The translations under genes were made by a program, and so were the position numbers. From NCBI GenBank assembly GCA_964393825.1, contig CAYMUY010000014.1:22035-86034 (forward strand): DNA of 64,000 nucleotides. The letters run 5' to 3'. Source of the DNA: PFJX01 sp964393825. Lineage in GTDB: Bacteria; Pseudomonadota; Gammaproteobacteria; Burkholderiales; Thiobacillaceae. Below the pieces are notes generated by a model. The model saw nothing but the letters and a program-made list of their open reading frames with translations, was not told where the DNA came from and did not search any database. Below, piece by piece: positions 34,285 to 45,300 of the stretch (position 1 is its first letter; the number at the start of each line of letters is the position of its first letter).

Positions 34285-36567
34285 TCAAGCAATGGTGTTC
34301 GTTGGCTGTAGTGGAAACCCATTCGGGTTTAGCCCGAGGTCCGGATCATAGAGCCAGTCGCTGACCTGAATGAACAACCCCGGCATGGCCTCCTCGATGT
34401 CGCCCTGCTCCAGCAATTTCAAGGCTTCCCGGCGATGGACGTTGACCGTGTAGCGCTGGAGCTTGCGCATCAGCCAGCGTTGCGGGCCGTCCTTGCGCAG
34501 GGTGTTCAACAGCATGTCCACCGTGTCGTCGGCAGCTTCCGGGCCGCGATAGCGGACGATGACCGGGGCGCTGTCTTCGTCCTGGATGAGCTTGAATTTC
34601 TCGGCGGCGCTGCGGAAGTTGACGGCGAGGGAGAGCCCGTCGACCTTGAGCAAACCGGTGATGTCGTGTTGATCCAGGTCGCAGGCGTGATAGAGCCGTT
34701 CGAAGTAGCGGGCGAACAGGGCGCGCTCCAGCGGCTTGCCAGTGATGCCATGCAGGACGGATTTGCAGGCGTCTTCGCCTTTGCGCAGCAGGCCGGGCGG
34801 GGCGGGTTTGGGGGCGACGAACACCACGACCTCGCCGCGTTCCAGCTTCCCTTCCCGATTGCAGCGCCCGGCGGCCTGGGCGATGGAGTCCAGGCCGGCC
34901 AGCGCCCGATAGACCACGGGAAAGTCCACATCGACGCCGGCTTCCACCAGTTGCGTGCTGATGACGCGGGTGGGAATGCCCGCTTTCAAGCGCGCTTTGA
35001 TTGAGGCGATGAGTTGCGAGCGGTGCGCGCCGCACATCAGGGCGGAGAGGTGCAGGGTGCCTGCCGGCATGCGTTGCCAGAGTTCGCGCGCGTCGTTGCG
35101 GCGGTTGACGATGGCGAGCACGGAGTCGCAAGCACCGAGTTTGTCCGCCAGGGTGTCCCAATCGCATGGGGCCTGCATGTCGGCGGGCAGGGTCACGTTC
35201 ACCCTCTCCAGGGCGCGATAGAGAGTATCCGGGTCGGGCACGATTTCGCGCACGTTTTCCAGGCCGCGCAGGTTCTGTTGGGCATCGAAATAGGCGCGGG
35301 TGCTCAAAGCCGGCTGGGTGGCGGTGGAGAGCACCACGGTGACGCCATAGTGGCGGCTGAGCAGGTTGAGCACGTCGAGGATGGGTTGCAGGAATTCCGG
35401 CGGCAGGAGTTGCGCTTCATCCAGCACCACGACTGAATTCACGATGTTGTGCAGCTTGCGGCAGCGGGAGGTTTTCGCCGCGAACAGCGACTCGAAGAAC
35501 TGCACGTTGGTGGTGACGACGATGGGGGCATCCCAGTTTTCGCAGGCCAGACGCGATTGGTGGTTTTCCCTGGCCGGATCGGCCTCGGCGTTGCTGTGAT
35601 GCTCGATGACAGCCTCATTGAAGATGCCCCGGAAAATGTCGGCGGTCTGCTCGATGATGCTGGTGTAGGGGATGACGTGGATGACGCGGCGTTTGCCGTG
35701 CTTGTTCGCATGTTCCAGGGCGAAGGCCAGGCTGGAGAGCGTCTTGCCGCCGCCAGTAGGGACGGTGAGGGAGAACAGGCCGGGGGCTTCGGCAGCCTTG
35801 GCGCGGCATTGCGCCAGGACATCGGCGCGTAGCTTATTGACCTGGGTGGCAGCCGCTTGGGCCGCCAGGTCGGCCATGTGCCGGTCGAACTGCTTGAGCA
35901 GCGTGGCCATGTCCGGCCAGCCTTCACGTCCGGCGGCCTTGGCCGGGTCCATGTAGGCCTCGGTGTCGAGAAAGTCGGCGTCCACCAGGCAGGAAAACAG
36001 CATCCGCACCCAGAGGGCGAAGCCGGCGCTGCCGCCGGGGATGGCGCGCAGGTCGGGCTTGAAGACGCCCGGATCGAGGATGGCCGCGGGCGGGTTTGTC
36101 GCCAGGGCTTCTTCGAGTTCGTCACGGCTGGCAGGCAGCATCAGGCGTTCGTTCAATCCGCTGTGCCAATCATCCAGTCCGGCATGGTGGCCGGCGATCA
36201 GGTAGGCCAGGATGCGGCCGGCTGTTTTGAAGGTGTCGCAGGCCAGCAGCGCGCCGGCGGTGGAATGTGGCGAACGCCCCGGCTTGTTTTCAATGTGGGC
36301 ATCCAATGCTTCGAACCCCGTAACTTGCCGGATGTATTCCTGAAATCGCGGTCGGTACTTGCCCAGGTCGTGCCACTGTCCCGCCAGCCGAGCCCAATCC
36401 TCGCCAAAGGTATGGGCAAAGCCAGCGGCCATGGCAGCAACACGCGACAGGTGATCGGCCAGGTCATGCGGCGGGAGCCAGACCCCAGATGCGTCTCGGG
36501 CGGCATGGGCAATGGGTTGGTTCTTGCCGTTCAAGTCATCCCTCACTGTTGTTTTTTTCGACGACAC
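34285..36567 (-). CDS. cas3: Cas3 HD nuclease-helicase
   Basis: This 760-residue effector degrades target DNA recruited by Cascade. The HD nuclease domain has HDLGK at 66-70 and HSTAGALL and AGHHAG further on. The SF2 helicase has Walker A PTGGGKT near 268-274, DEAQ near 380 (VVLDEAQLLPPE), and QAAGRCNREG as motif VI. I use the GTG start at 36567; a second in-frame GTG lies seven codons downstream. It is the first gene of the operon. Confidence 0.97.
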   Translation of the reverse strand: MSSKKTTVRDDLNGKNQPIAHAARDASGVWLPPHDLADHLSRVAAMAAGFAHTFGEDWARLAGQWHDLGKYRPRFQEYIRQVTGFEALDAHIENKPGRSPHSTAGALLACDTFKTAGRILAYLIAGHHAGLDDWHSGLNERLMLPASRDELEEALATNPPAAILDPGVFKPDLRAIPGGSAGFALWVRMLFSCLVDADFLDTEAYMDPAKAAGREGWPDMATLLKQFDRHMADLAAQAAATQVNKLRADVLAQCRAKAAEAPGLFSLTVPTGGGKTLSSLAFALEHANKHGKRRVIHVIPYTSIIEQTADIFRGIFNEAVIEHHSNAEADPARENHQSRLACENWDAPIVVTTNVQFFESLFAAKTSRCRKLHNIVNSVVVLDEAQLLPPEFLQPILDVLNLLSRHYGVTVVLSTATQPALSTRAYFDAQQNLRGLENVREIVPDPDTLYRALERVNVTLPADMQAPCDWDTLADKLGACDSVLAIVNRRNDARELWQRMPAGTLHLSALMCGAHRSQLIASIKARLKAGIPTRVISTQLVEAGVDVDFPVVYRALAGLDSIAQAAGRCNREGKLERGEVVVFVAPKPAPPGLLRKGEDACKSVLHGITGKPLERALFARYFERLYHACDLDQHDITGLLKVDGLSLAVNFRSAAEKFKLIQDEDSAPVIVRYRGPEAADDTVDMLLNTLRKDGPQRWLMRKLQRYTVNVHRREALKLLEQGDIEEAMPGLFIQVSDWLYDPDLGLNPNGFPLQPTNTIA

Positions 36568-36636
36568 GTCCCGGCCCGCCGGGTGACCAGCCGGGTTGAC
36601 AGGCGTGGTCGTCGATCAGTCCGTCAGGACTTGATG

Positions 36637-36666
36637 TTTATAGCCAGAAAAAAACCACCCTGACAG
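36637..36666 (-). promoter_or_regulatory. Candidate promoter of the cas operon
   Basis: On the minus strand CTGTCA (36661-36666) and TATAAA (36637-36642) are spaced by 18 bases. The start site would be about 60 bases upstream of cas3. The interval 36568-36830 holds no supportable gene and is locally AT-richer than its surroundings. Confidence 0.5.
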
Positions 36667-36830
36667 TTCGTTATGAAGTGTAACCACGATTCACGAGCAG
36701 CCGTTTGGCTGATAGGTCAGATCGCATCAGGTGGGTCAGTGGCAGCCAGCCCCAGAGGGCTGGCAGCCATGACGCCAGCGATTGGGGGACTTGGATCGGG
36801 TTCTGGCTGTGTTGACCGTGAAACGGCGCG

Positions 36831-37868
36831 CTAGCGGGTGTGGATCGGTACGGCGGTGTGGCCGGCGGCTGGCGCGGGCCAGTTTCCCGTTTTGTGCGTC
36901 TGCTTGACGACATACATGCGCTGATCCGCTACTTCCAGAAGCTTGTCGGGTTCGGTGCCGTCCTTGGGAGTGAGTGCGGAGCCAATGCTGGCTCGCATCC
37001 GGTATGGCCTGTCCTCAAACATGAAGGGGGGCTCGATTTCCGCGTCGATGCGGCGCACGGCGGAGTCGACCCCGTCCGGAGTTTCCAGCGGGGTCAGGAT
37101 GATGCCGAATTCGTCTCCACCCAGCCTGGCGGCTGTGTCGGTGTCTCGCGTCACCTTCCTGATCCGGTTGGAAAATTCGATGATGACCGCATCACCGACG
37201 CGGTGACCATGAACGTCATTGATCTGCTTCAGCCCATCCATGTCGATCACCAGCACAGCGGATGGGCGCTGGTTTCGGCTGGTATGCGCCACGGCGTTGC
37301 GCAAGCGGTCCATGAATAGCGCCCGGTTCGCCAATCCGGTCATGTCGTCGTGGGTCGCCTTGATGAAGAGATCGTCGCTGTCGTATTTGACCGAGAAATA
37401 CATGGTCGCGGCCACAACTTCAGACAACATGCCAAGCAGCGTTATGTCGCGTCTCTTGAAATTATTCGGTTGTGCCGACAGGGCCTTCAGCACGCCGATC
37501 GTGACCCCCCTGTGTTTGAGCGGCATGACGATCATCGAGCGCAAACCCACTCTCGCGCAGGCGGCACGATCAACCCGGGCGTCCGTCTCCGAATCCGCGC
37601 AGGAGAGGGTTTTCCCGGTCATGACGCTCAGGCCGGACAGACTGGTGTCGATCCTGAGCCTGAGCCCGAGTTGTGGCCGGGCGAGGCCGGAGGCGGCCCG
37701 GTACACCATCTCATCGCCCTCGGCCAGTTCAATCACCGCGCCATCGGCCTCGATCAGGGAAAGCGTCTGTTCCACGATGAATTGCATCACGCCCCCCAGA
37801 TCCAGCCCAAGCTTGGCAATCTCGGTCTGAATGTTGATGACCTGCAGGAGTTGTTGGCGAGATGGCAT
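36831..37868 (-). CDS. GAF-GGDEF diguanylate cyclase
   Basis: This is a 345-residue soluble protein. Residues 20-165 are a GAF domain (GVLKALSAQPNNFKRRDITLLGML is its end, here split by description). Residues 180-325 are a GGDEF domain with an intact RLGGDEFGIIL and the DMTGLANRALFMDRL start. It should make c-di-GMP from GTP; I see no RxxD inhibitory site at the usual position. It ends 263 bases upstream of cas3 and is probably transcribed on its own. A TATAAT at 38045-38050 on the minus strand could be its -10 element, about 177 bases upstream. Confidence 0.92.
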   Translation of the reverse strand: MPSRQQLLQVINIQTEIAKLGLDLGGVMQFIVEQTLSLIEADGAVIELAEGDEMVYRAASGLARPQLGLRLRIDTSLSGLSVMTGKTLSCADSETDARVDRAACARVGLRSMIVMPLKHRGVTIGVLKALSAQPNNFKRRDITLLGMLSEVVAATMYFSVKYDSDDLFIKATHDDMTGLANRALFMDRLRNAVAHTSRNQRPSAVLVIDMDGLKQINDVHGHRVGDAVIIEFSNRIRKVTRDTDTAARLGGDEFGIILTPLETPDGVDSAVRRIDAEIEPPFMFEDRPYRMRASIGSALTPKDGTEPDKLLEVADQRMYVVKQTHKTGNWPAPAAGHTAVPIHTR

Positions 37869-38099
37869 GGTCTTGTTTTGATTGGAAGGCTTGTTCGGCT
37901 GACGGGGCAGATGGCGGCAAGCGCGAGCAGCCTGCCCGACTCCGGTCGTCGCGAGTGCATGGCGACCGCCATGGTCGCCTTGCGGCCGGCTAGTTCGAAG
38001 TCAGACAGGCTGCCTGGCGGGTCATTACCGTTTCAGGTATCAAAATTATAACTTTATGAATACTACTGTAGGCCAGCCAGGGGGCCGTCGAGATCGCGG

Positions 38100-38534
38100 T
38101 CAGCGCTTGATCGCCAGCACCAGCACGCCCGCGGCGACCAGGAAGATGCCCAGCCATTCGCGCGGGTTTGGCCGTTCGCCGAGGAAGACGACCGCGAACA
38201 GGGCGACCAGGACCAGGCTGAACTTGTCGATCGGCGCCACCTTGGAGGCGTCGCCGAGCTGCAGGGCGCGGAAGTAGCAGACCCAGGAGGCGCCGGTGGC
38301 CAGCGCCGACAGGGTGAGGAAAAGCCAGGTCTTGCGCGGCAGCGCGAAGGGGTCGCTCCACTTGCCGGCGAACCAGACGAAGCCGGCCAGCACGAAGGTG
38401 ATGATGACCGTGCGCACCAGGGTCGCCAGGTCGGAATCGACGCCCTGGATGCCGATCTTGGCGAAGATGGCGGTGAGTGCGGCGAAGACGGCGGACAGCA
38501 GCGCCCAGTGGAACCAGGTGAGAGACGCATCCAT
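38100..38534 (-). CDS. Half-size EamA/DMT family transporter
   Basis: This 144-residue protein has four to five membrane segments, forming one EamA repeat. Family motifs are AKIGIQGVDSDLATLVRT near the N-terminus and APIDKFSLVLVALFAVVFLGE, written across TM4 and its loop. Full-length members have two repeats, so this one must dimerise. The substrate is unknown. I chose ATG 38534, as upstream codons run into the promoter shared with nnrS. It is transcribed divergently from nnrS. Confidence 0.85.
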   Translation of the reverse strand: MDASLTWFHWALLSAVFAALTAIFAKIGIQGVDSDLATLVRTVIITFVLAGFVWFAGKWSDPFALPRKTWLFLTLSALATGASWVCYFRALQLGDASKVAPIDKFSLVLVALFAVVFLGERPNPREWLGIFLVAAGVLVLAIKR

Positions 38535-38597
38535 AGGTTTGTCCCGTTGGCGAGGAGTGTGGAGCATAGCCCACGATTTGGGCGGTGTCGGCCGGGT

Positions 38598-38611
38598 TTG
38601 ACGTTGGTCAA
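38598..38611. promoter_or_regulatory. FNR/DNR-type box upstream of nnrS
   Basis: TTGACGTTGGTCAA is a perfect inverted repeat of the form TTGAC-N4-GTCAA, close to the FNR/DNR/NnrR consensus TTGAT-N4-ATCAA. Its centre is 63 bases upstream of the nnrS start. It lies in the divergent spacer and could serve either gene; nnrS is a known member of NO-responsive regulons. Confidence 0.7.
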
Positions 38612-38667
38612 GGTCGCGCGTGCCGCGGGCGCCGACACTCCGGCGCCATTCCCCTTCGCTCGTCGCC

Positions 38668-39861
38668 ATGTCCCGTCTCTGGTCCACCTACACCGCCGCG
38701 CCGCATCGCGTGATGTTCCTTCCCGGCGCCCTGCAGATCGTGCTGGCCATGCTCTGGTGGCTGCTTGATCTGGAAAGCCGTCGCGCGGGGGGGGCGGGGC
38801 TGGGGGAATGGCCGGGGCCGGCGCTGCATGTCTGGTGGATGCTGTTTGGCCTCTTTCCCTACTTCATTTTCGGTTTTCTTTTCACGGCGGCGCCGAACTG
38901 GTCGAACGGGCCGGCGATTCCCCGGGGTGCCTATGTGGCGAGCGGGGTGCTGCTGGCTGTGGGCGGTTTCGCGATTCTGGCCGGGCTGGTCCTGCCCGGG
39001 CTGGTGTTGCATCTGGCCGGCTGGAGCGTGGCGGTATGGGCGTTATGGCGCACCCTGTCCGGGGCGCCGGAAGGGGACCGGACGCACACCGGCATCGCCA
39101 CGGCGGCGGCGGCGCTGGGGGGGGGGGGCGATGTGCTGTTCCTGGCCTGGGCGGCGGCGGATTGGCCGGATGCCTTGCGCCTGGCCGAGGCCATGGGGAT
39201 CTGGCTCTTCCTGGTGCCGACCTTCATGGCGGTCTGCCACCGCATGATTCCCTGGTTCACCAGCCGCATCGTCGCCAACTACGTGATGGTCCGGCCGTTT
39301 GGCCCGCTCTGGGCGCTGCTGGCGGGCTGCCTGGCGCATGCGGTATTGGGGGCGCTGGAGTGGCGGGAATGGCTCTGGCTGGTGGACCTGCCGATGGCGA
39401 CCATCGTGTTCTGGTACGCCAGCCGCTGGGGTGTGGCGCGCGGTGCGCGCCAGGTGCGCCTGCTCGCCATGCTGCATCTGGGATTCCTCTGGGCCGGGCT
39501 GGCCTTCTCCCTGTATGCCATCGACAGCCTTGCGCGTTACGCCGGCCTCGGCTGGACCGCCGGCCAGGCGCCGTTGCACGCGCTGGGCATCGGCTTCTTC
39601 GCCAGCATGCTGATCGGCATGGCCTCCCGTGTCAGCCTCGGTCATTCCGGCCGCAAACTGGAAGCGGATGGCCTGACCTGGGCGCTGTTCTGGCTGGTGC
39701 AGGGGGTGGCGCTGGTGCGCATGCTGCCGGAACTGATTCCCGCTGCGGCGCCACTGCTGGTCAGCGTGGCCGGCGGCCTCTGGCTGCTCGCCTTTGGCCT
39801 TTGGGCATGGCGCTATGCGCCGATGTACTGGCGGCCGCGGCGGGATGGCAAGGCGGGCTAG
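38668..39861 (+). CDS. nnrS: NnrS family membrane protein (NO-stress related)
   Basis: This 397-residue protein has about twelve membrane segments. NnrS hallmarks are HRVMFLPGALQIVLAMLWW, ALHVWWMLFGLFPYFIFGFL (given here as the early conserved stretch), AVCHRMIPWFTSRI and GMASRVSLGHSGR, with conserved histidines that may bind heme or copper. The family is linked to denitrification and protection against nitrosative stress; the biochemical function is not settled. I chose ATG 38668, since the frame upstream overlaps the FNR-type box. It ends five bases before the convergent kinase gene. Confidence 0.92.
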   Translation: MSRLWSTYTAAPHRVMFLPGALQIVLAMLWWLLDLESRRAGGAGLGEWPGPALHVWWMLFGLFPYFIFGFLFTAAPNWSNGPAIPRGAYVASGVLLAVGGFAILAGLVLPGLVLHLAGWSVAVWALWRTLSGAPEGDRTHTGIATAAAALGGGGDVLFLAWAAADWPDALRLAEAMGIWLFLVPTFMAVCHRMIPWFTSRIVANYVMVRPFGPLWALLAGCLAHAVLGALEWREWLWLVDLPMATIVFWYASRWGVARGARQVRLLAMLHLGFLWAGLAFSLYAIDSLARYAGLGWTAGQAPLHALGIGFFASMLIGMASRVSLGHSGRKLEADGLTWALFWLVQGVALVRMLPELIPAAAPLLVSVAGGLWLLAFGLWAWRYAPMYWRPRRDGKAG

Positions 39862-39866
39862 ACGGG

Positions 39867-41867
<2,001 letters not shown>

Positions 41868-41872
41868 GGAGG

Positions 41873-42304
41873 TTATTCCGACGGGTGGTTGACCAGGCAC
41901 CAGTACAGGTGGATCTGGGTGGCCACATCCATGAAGTTGTCGAAATTGACCGGTTTGACGATGTAGGAATTGGCGTGCAGCGCATAGGCGGCCCGGACAT
42001 CCTGGTGTTCGCTTGACGAGGTCAGCATGACCACCGGCAGGGTGCTGCTGACCGGGGTGGCGCGCAGGCGACGGAGCACGTCCAGCCCGTCCACGCGCGG
42101 CAGCTTGATGTCCAGCAGCACCACCAGGGGCAGTGGTTCACCCGCTTCCCAGCGGGGAATCCAGTCCAGCGCTTCCTGGCCATCACGTGCGACCTGGATG
42201 GGGTTGGTCAGATTGCGGCGCTTGAACGCACGCAGGGTCAGGTCCAGGTCCACCGGATTGTCTTCCACCAGCAGGATGGGCCGGTTGTTGGGGTCGTGGA
42301 TCAT
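41873..42304 (-). CDS. Single-domain response regulator (Rcp1-like)
   Basis: This 143-residue stand-alone receiver has VEDNPVDLDL at the acidic site, phospho-acceptor in VVLLDIKLPRVDG and YIVKPVNFDNF with the conserved lysine. The pattern matches receivers paired with phytochrome-type kinases. It overlaps the end of the 1550-residue kinase gene by four bases and precedes the second kinase, so it probably shuttles phosphate between them. Confidence 0.93.
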   Translation of the reverse strand: MIHDPNNRPILLVEDNPVDLDLTLRAFKRRNLTNPIQVARDGQEALDWIPRWEAGEPLPLVVLLDIKLPRVDGLDVLRRLRATPVSSTLPVVMLTSSSEHQDVRAAYALHANSYIVKPVNFDNFMDVATQIHLYWCLVNHPSE

Positions 42305-45300
42305 CTTGGCAGCTCCAGATAAAAGGTGGCGCCTGCGCCGGGTGCGCTCTCGGCGCGGATCTGGCCCCCCATGCGCTGCATCGCCTTGCGCACGATGGCC
42401 AGGCCGACACCGGTACCAGGGTAGTCCTCGGCGCGCTGAAGGCGCTGGAAGATGTCGAAGATACGGTCATGGAAGCGCATGTCGAAGCCGATGCCGTTGT
42501 CCTTGATCTCAAGGATAGTGGTGCCCGGCCGGGATACCCCGGAAATCTTCAAGGTGGGCGGCAGGCTGTCGCGGCTGAACTTGAGGGCGTTGTCGATCAG
42601 GTTGCGCAGCACCAGGGCGAGGCCATCGGGGTCGGCGCGGGCGGTCAGCCCGGCCAGCGCCACCTCGACCTGCATGCCGCGCGCCTCGATGTCGGCGCGC
42701 CGCTCGTCCAGGAGGCCGGCCACCAGGGCGGACAGGTCCAGTATCTGGTCGTTGAGATTGCGGCGTTCCATGCGGGAATAGGCGAGCAGGTCTTCAATGA
42801 GCTGGCCCATCTGCTCCACCCCATGGCGCACGTTGTTGAGGAACAGGCGGCCTTCCTCGTCCAGTTGCGTCAGATGGTCTTCCAGCAGTAGGCGGCTGTA
42901 GCCATCGATACCGCGCAGCGGCGCCTTCAGATCATGCGAGACGGAGTAGGTGAAGGTTTCCAGTTCCTTGTTGGCGGTGGCCAGTTCGGTGGTCCGCAGC
43001 CGCACGCGTTCTTCCAGGTCGGCGTTGAGCTGGCGGATCTCGTCCTCCAGCCGCTTGCGCTCGGTGATGTCGCGCGAGACCACCACCACACGCTCCACCT
43101 GGCCAGCGGCGTCGCGGATCACGCCGCCTTGCGATTCGATGTCGCGGATGCCGCCGTCGGTCAGGACAAAGCGGAAATTGATGCGCTGGCCGACGCCGGT
43201 GCGCACCGTTTCCGCGAAGGTCGTGCGGACCCGTTCGCGGTCATCCGGGTGGATTTCGGCAAAGGAGTCGGTGCCTTTCAAGGCTTCCAGGTCGCCGAAC
43301 AGTTCGCGGTAGGAGGGGCTGTTGTAGAGGCGGCGTCCCTGCGGATCGAGCACCGCCACCATGTCGCCCATGTTCTCCGCGATCAGGCGGAAAAAGGTTT
43401 CCTGCTCTTTCAGGGCGGCTTCCGCCTGCTTGCGCGCGGTGATGTCGTTGATGGCGGCGAAGATGGTCGGCTCGTCGTCGAACGCCACGACCGAAGCGGA
43501 TACCAGTGCCCAGAAGGCGCGCCCGTCCGCACTCCGCATGCGCAGTTCGAGATCGTTCACCTGGCCACGTTGCCGGATGGCCTCGACGAATCGGGCGCGC
43601 TCGGCCGGGTCCTCGTAAAAACGGTCGGCAGCCTGGCCGATGCCGGCCTCGCGCTTGATCCCATACTGGATTTCCGCGCGATGGTTGCCATAGACGAGGA
43701 TGCCGTCGCGCACCCGCGTGAGCACGGCGGGGAACGGGGCCATTTCCAGCAGCGAGCGGTAGCGCGCCTCGCTGGCGGCAAGCGCCACCCGGTCCCGATG
43801 CTGGCGGGTGATGTCGCGAATTACGGCGATCACTTGCGTGCTGTCCGGCAGGCCGGTCAGCCGTGCCTCGAATTGGCGTGGGCCATCGGGCATGTCCAGA
43901 TTGTATTCATACGTGGCCAACCCGCCTTTCGCCTGGATTTCCGCCAGCTTGGACGCGAACATCTCGCTCTGTTCCGTGGGCAGCACCACCTGCATGCGCT
44001 GGTTGAGAAAGACTTCGGGTGGTACATAGAGATCGCCGTGCTTCCCGCCGCGGTAGTCGCGTATGGTGCCGTCCGCGTCCATCAGGAAGAACAGATCGGG
44101 CAGGGCCCGGAACACGGAGTCCAGGACCAGTTCGCCCTGGCGTGCCTGCTCCTCGGCGTCCTTGCGGGCGGTGATGTCCTCGGAGAAGATGACGATGCCG
44201 CCGATGGCGCCGCTGGCCTCGTGCCAGGGTCGCACCTCCCAGCGCAGCCATTGCGCGCTGCCGTCTTCCTGCTCGAAGCGATCCTCGCTGGCCCGCACCA
44301 CCTCGCCGGCCAGGCCTCGTTGATGCACATCCTTCCAGCGTTGTGGAATCTTCGAAAAGATTTCGTAATGGGAATGGCCGAGAATGTCGCGGTTTTCCAG
44401 ATGGTAGTCGCTCAACCAGCGGCGGCTGACCGCTAGATAGCGCATCTCGCGGTCGAACATGGCCAGCGCCGCCGGCGCGTGGTCGATGAACAGGCGTAGC
44501 CGCATTTCGCTTTCCTGCAACGCCGCCTCGGTCTGCTTGCGGGCCGTGATATCGCGGGCGATCCCCAGCACGCCCATGAGCATGCCCTGGTCGTCGAAGA
44601 CAGGGGTCTTGATGGTTTCCAGCAATTCCCGGTGGCCGTCTCTCGCGAATGTGACCCACTCCTCGTTGATCCTGGGACCACCGGCCGCGATCGCGGCGCG
44701 ATCTTTTTCCTGGAAAGCCTCAGCCTGCTCGGCAGGTACGAAGTCGTGGTCAGTCTTGCCGATGATGTCCGCTTCTCGGGCTCCGTATAAGTGCTCGAAC
44801 CGCGGGTTGCAGGCAAGGTAGACCCCTTCGGGGTCCTTCAGCCAGACCAGGTCGGGGATGGTCTTCAATAGCGCGATCAGGCGGGCGCTCTGGCTGGCCA
44901 GTTGTTGTTCGGCGCGGACCCGCGCGGAGACGTCGCTGATGATGCCGCCGACCAGGGGGGCGGCTCCGGCGCGCGGAATCAGAAAACGCTGGATATCGCA
45001 TATCAGGGGAGCGCCATGCGCTGTCGTCAGGTTTTCCTGTCGGCGAAACGCTCCTTCTATCGGGACGCGTTGGTCGATGGCTGCCATCGCCGGGTCGGTC
45101 GATGACTCAGATCCGGCCTCGTCGCGGCCGGGCAGGTGGTCGCACAGCCAGCGGTTCTGGAACAGCATGTGAGCGTCGGCAGTGTCGCGGATGTAGGCTC
45201 CGGCGGGCAGGTTGGCCATGAAGTGTTCGAATAGGTTCTGGCTTTCCCGCCAGCGCGCGGCGGTTTCCCGCAAAGCCTGATGGCCGCGTGCCAGCCAGAA

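Noticed and set aside
36671..36913. 80-codon frame between the GAF-GGDEF gene and cas3
   Set aside because: No ribosome binding site, overlaps the GGDEF gene end and has no family features.
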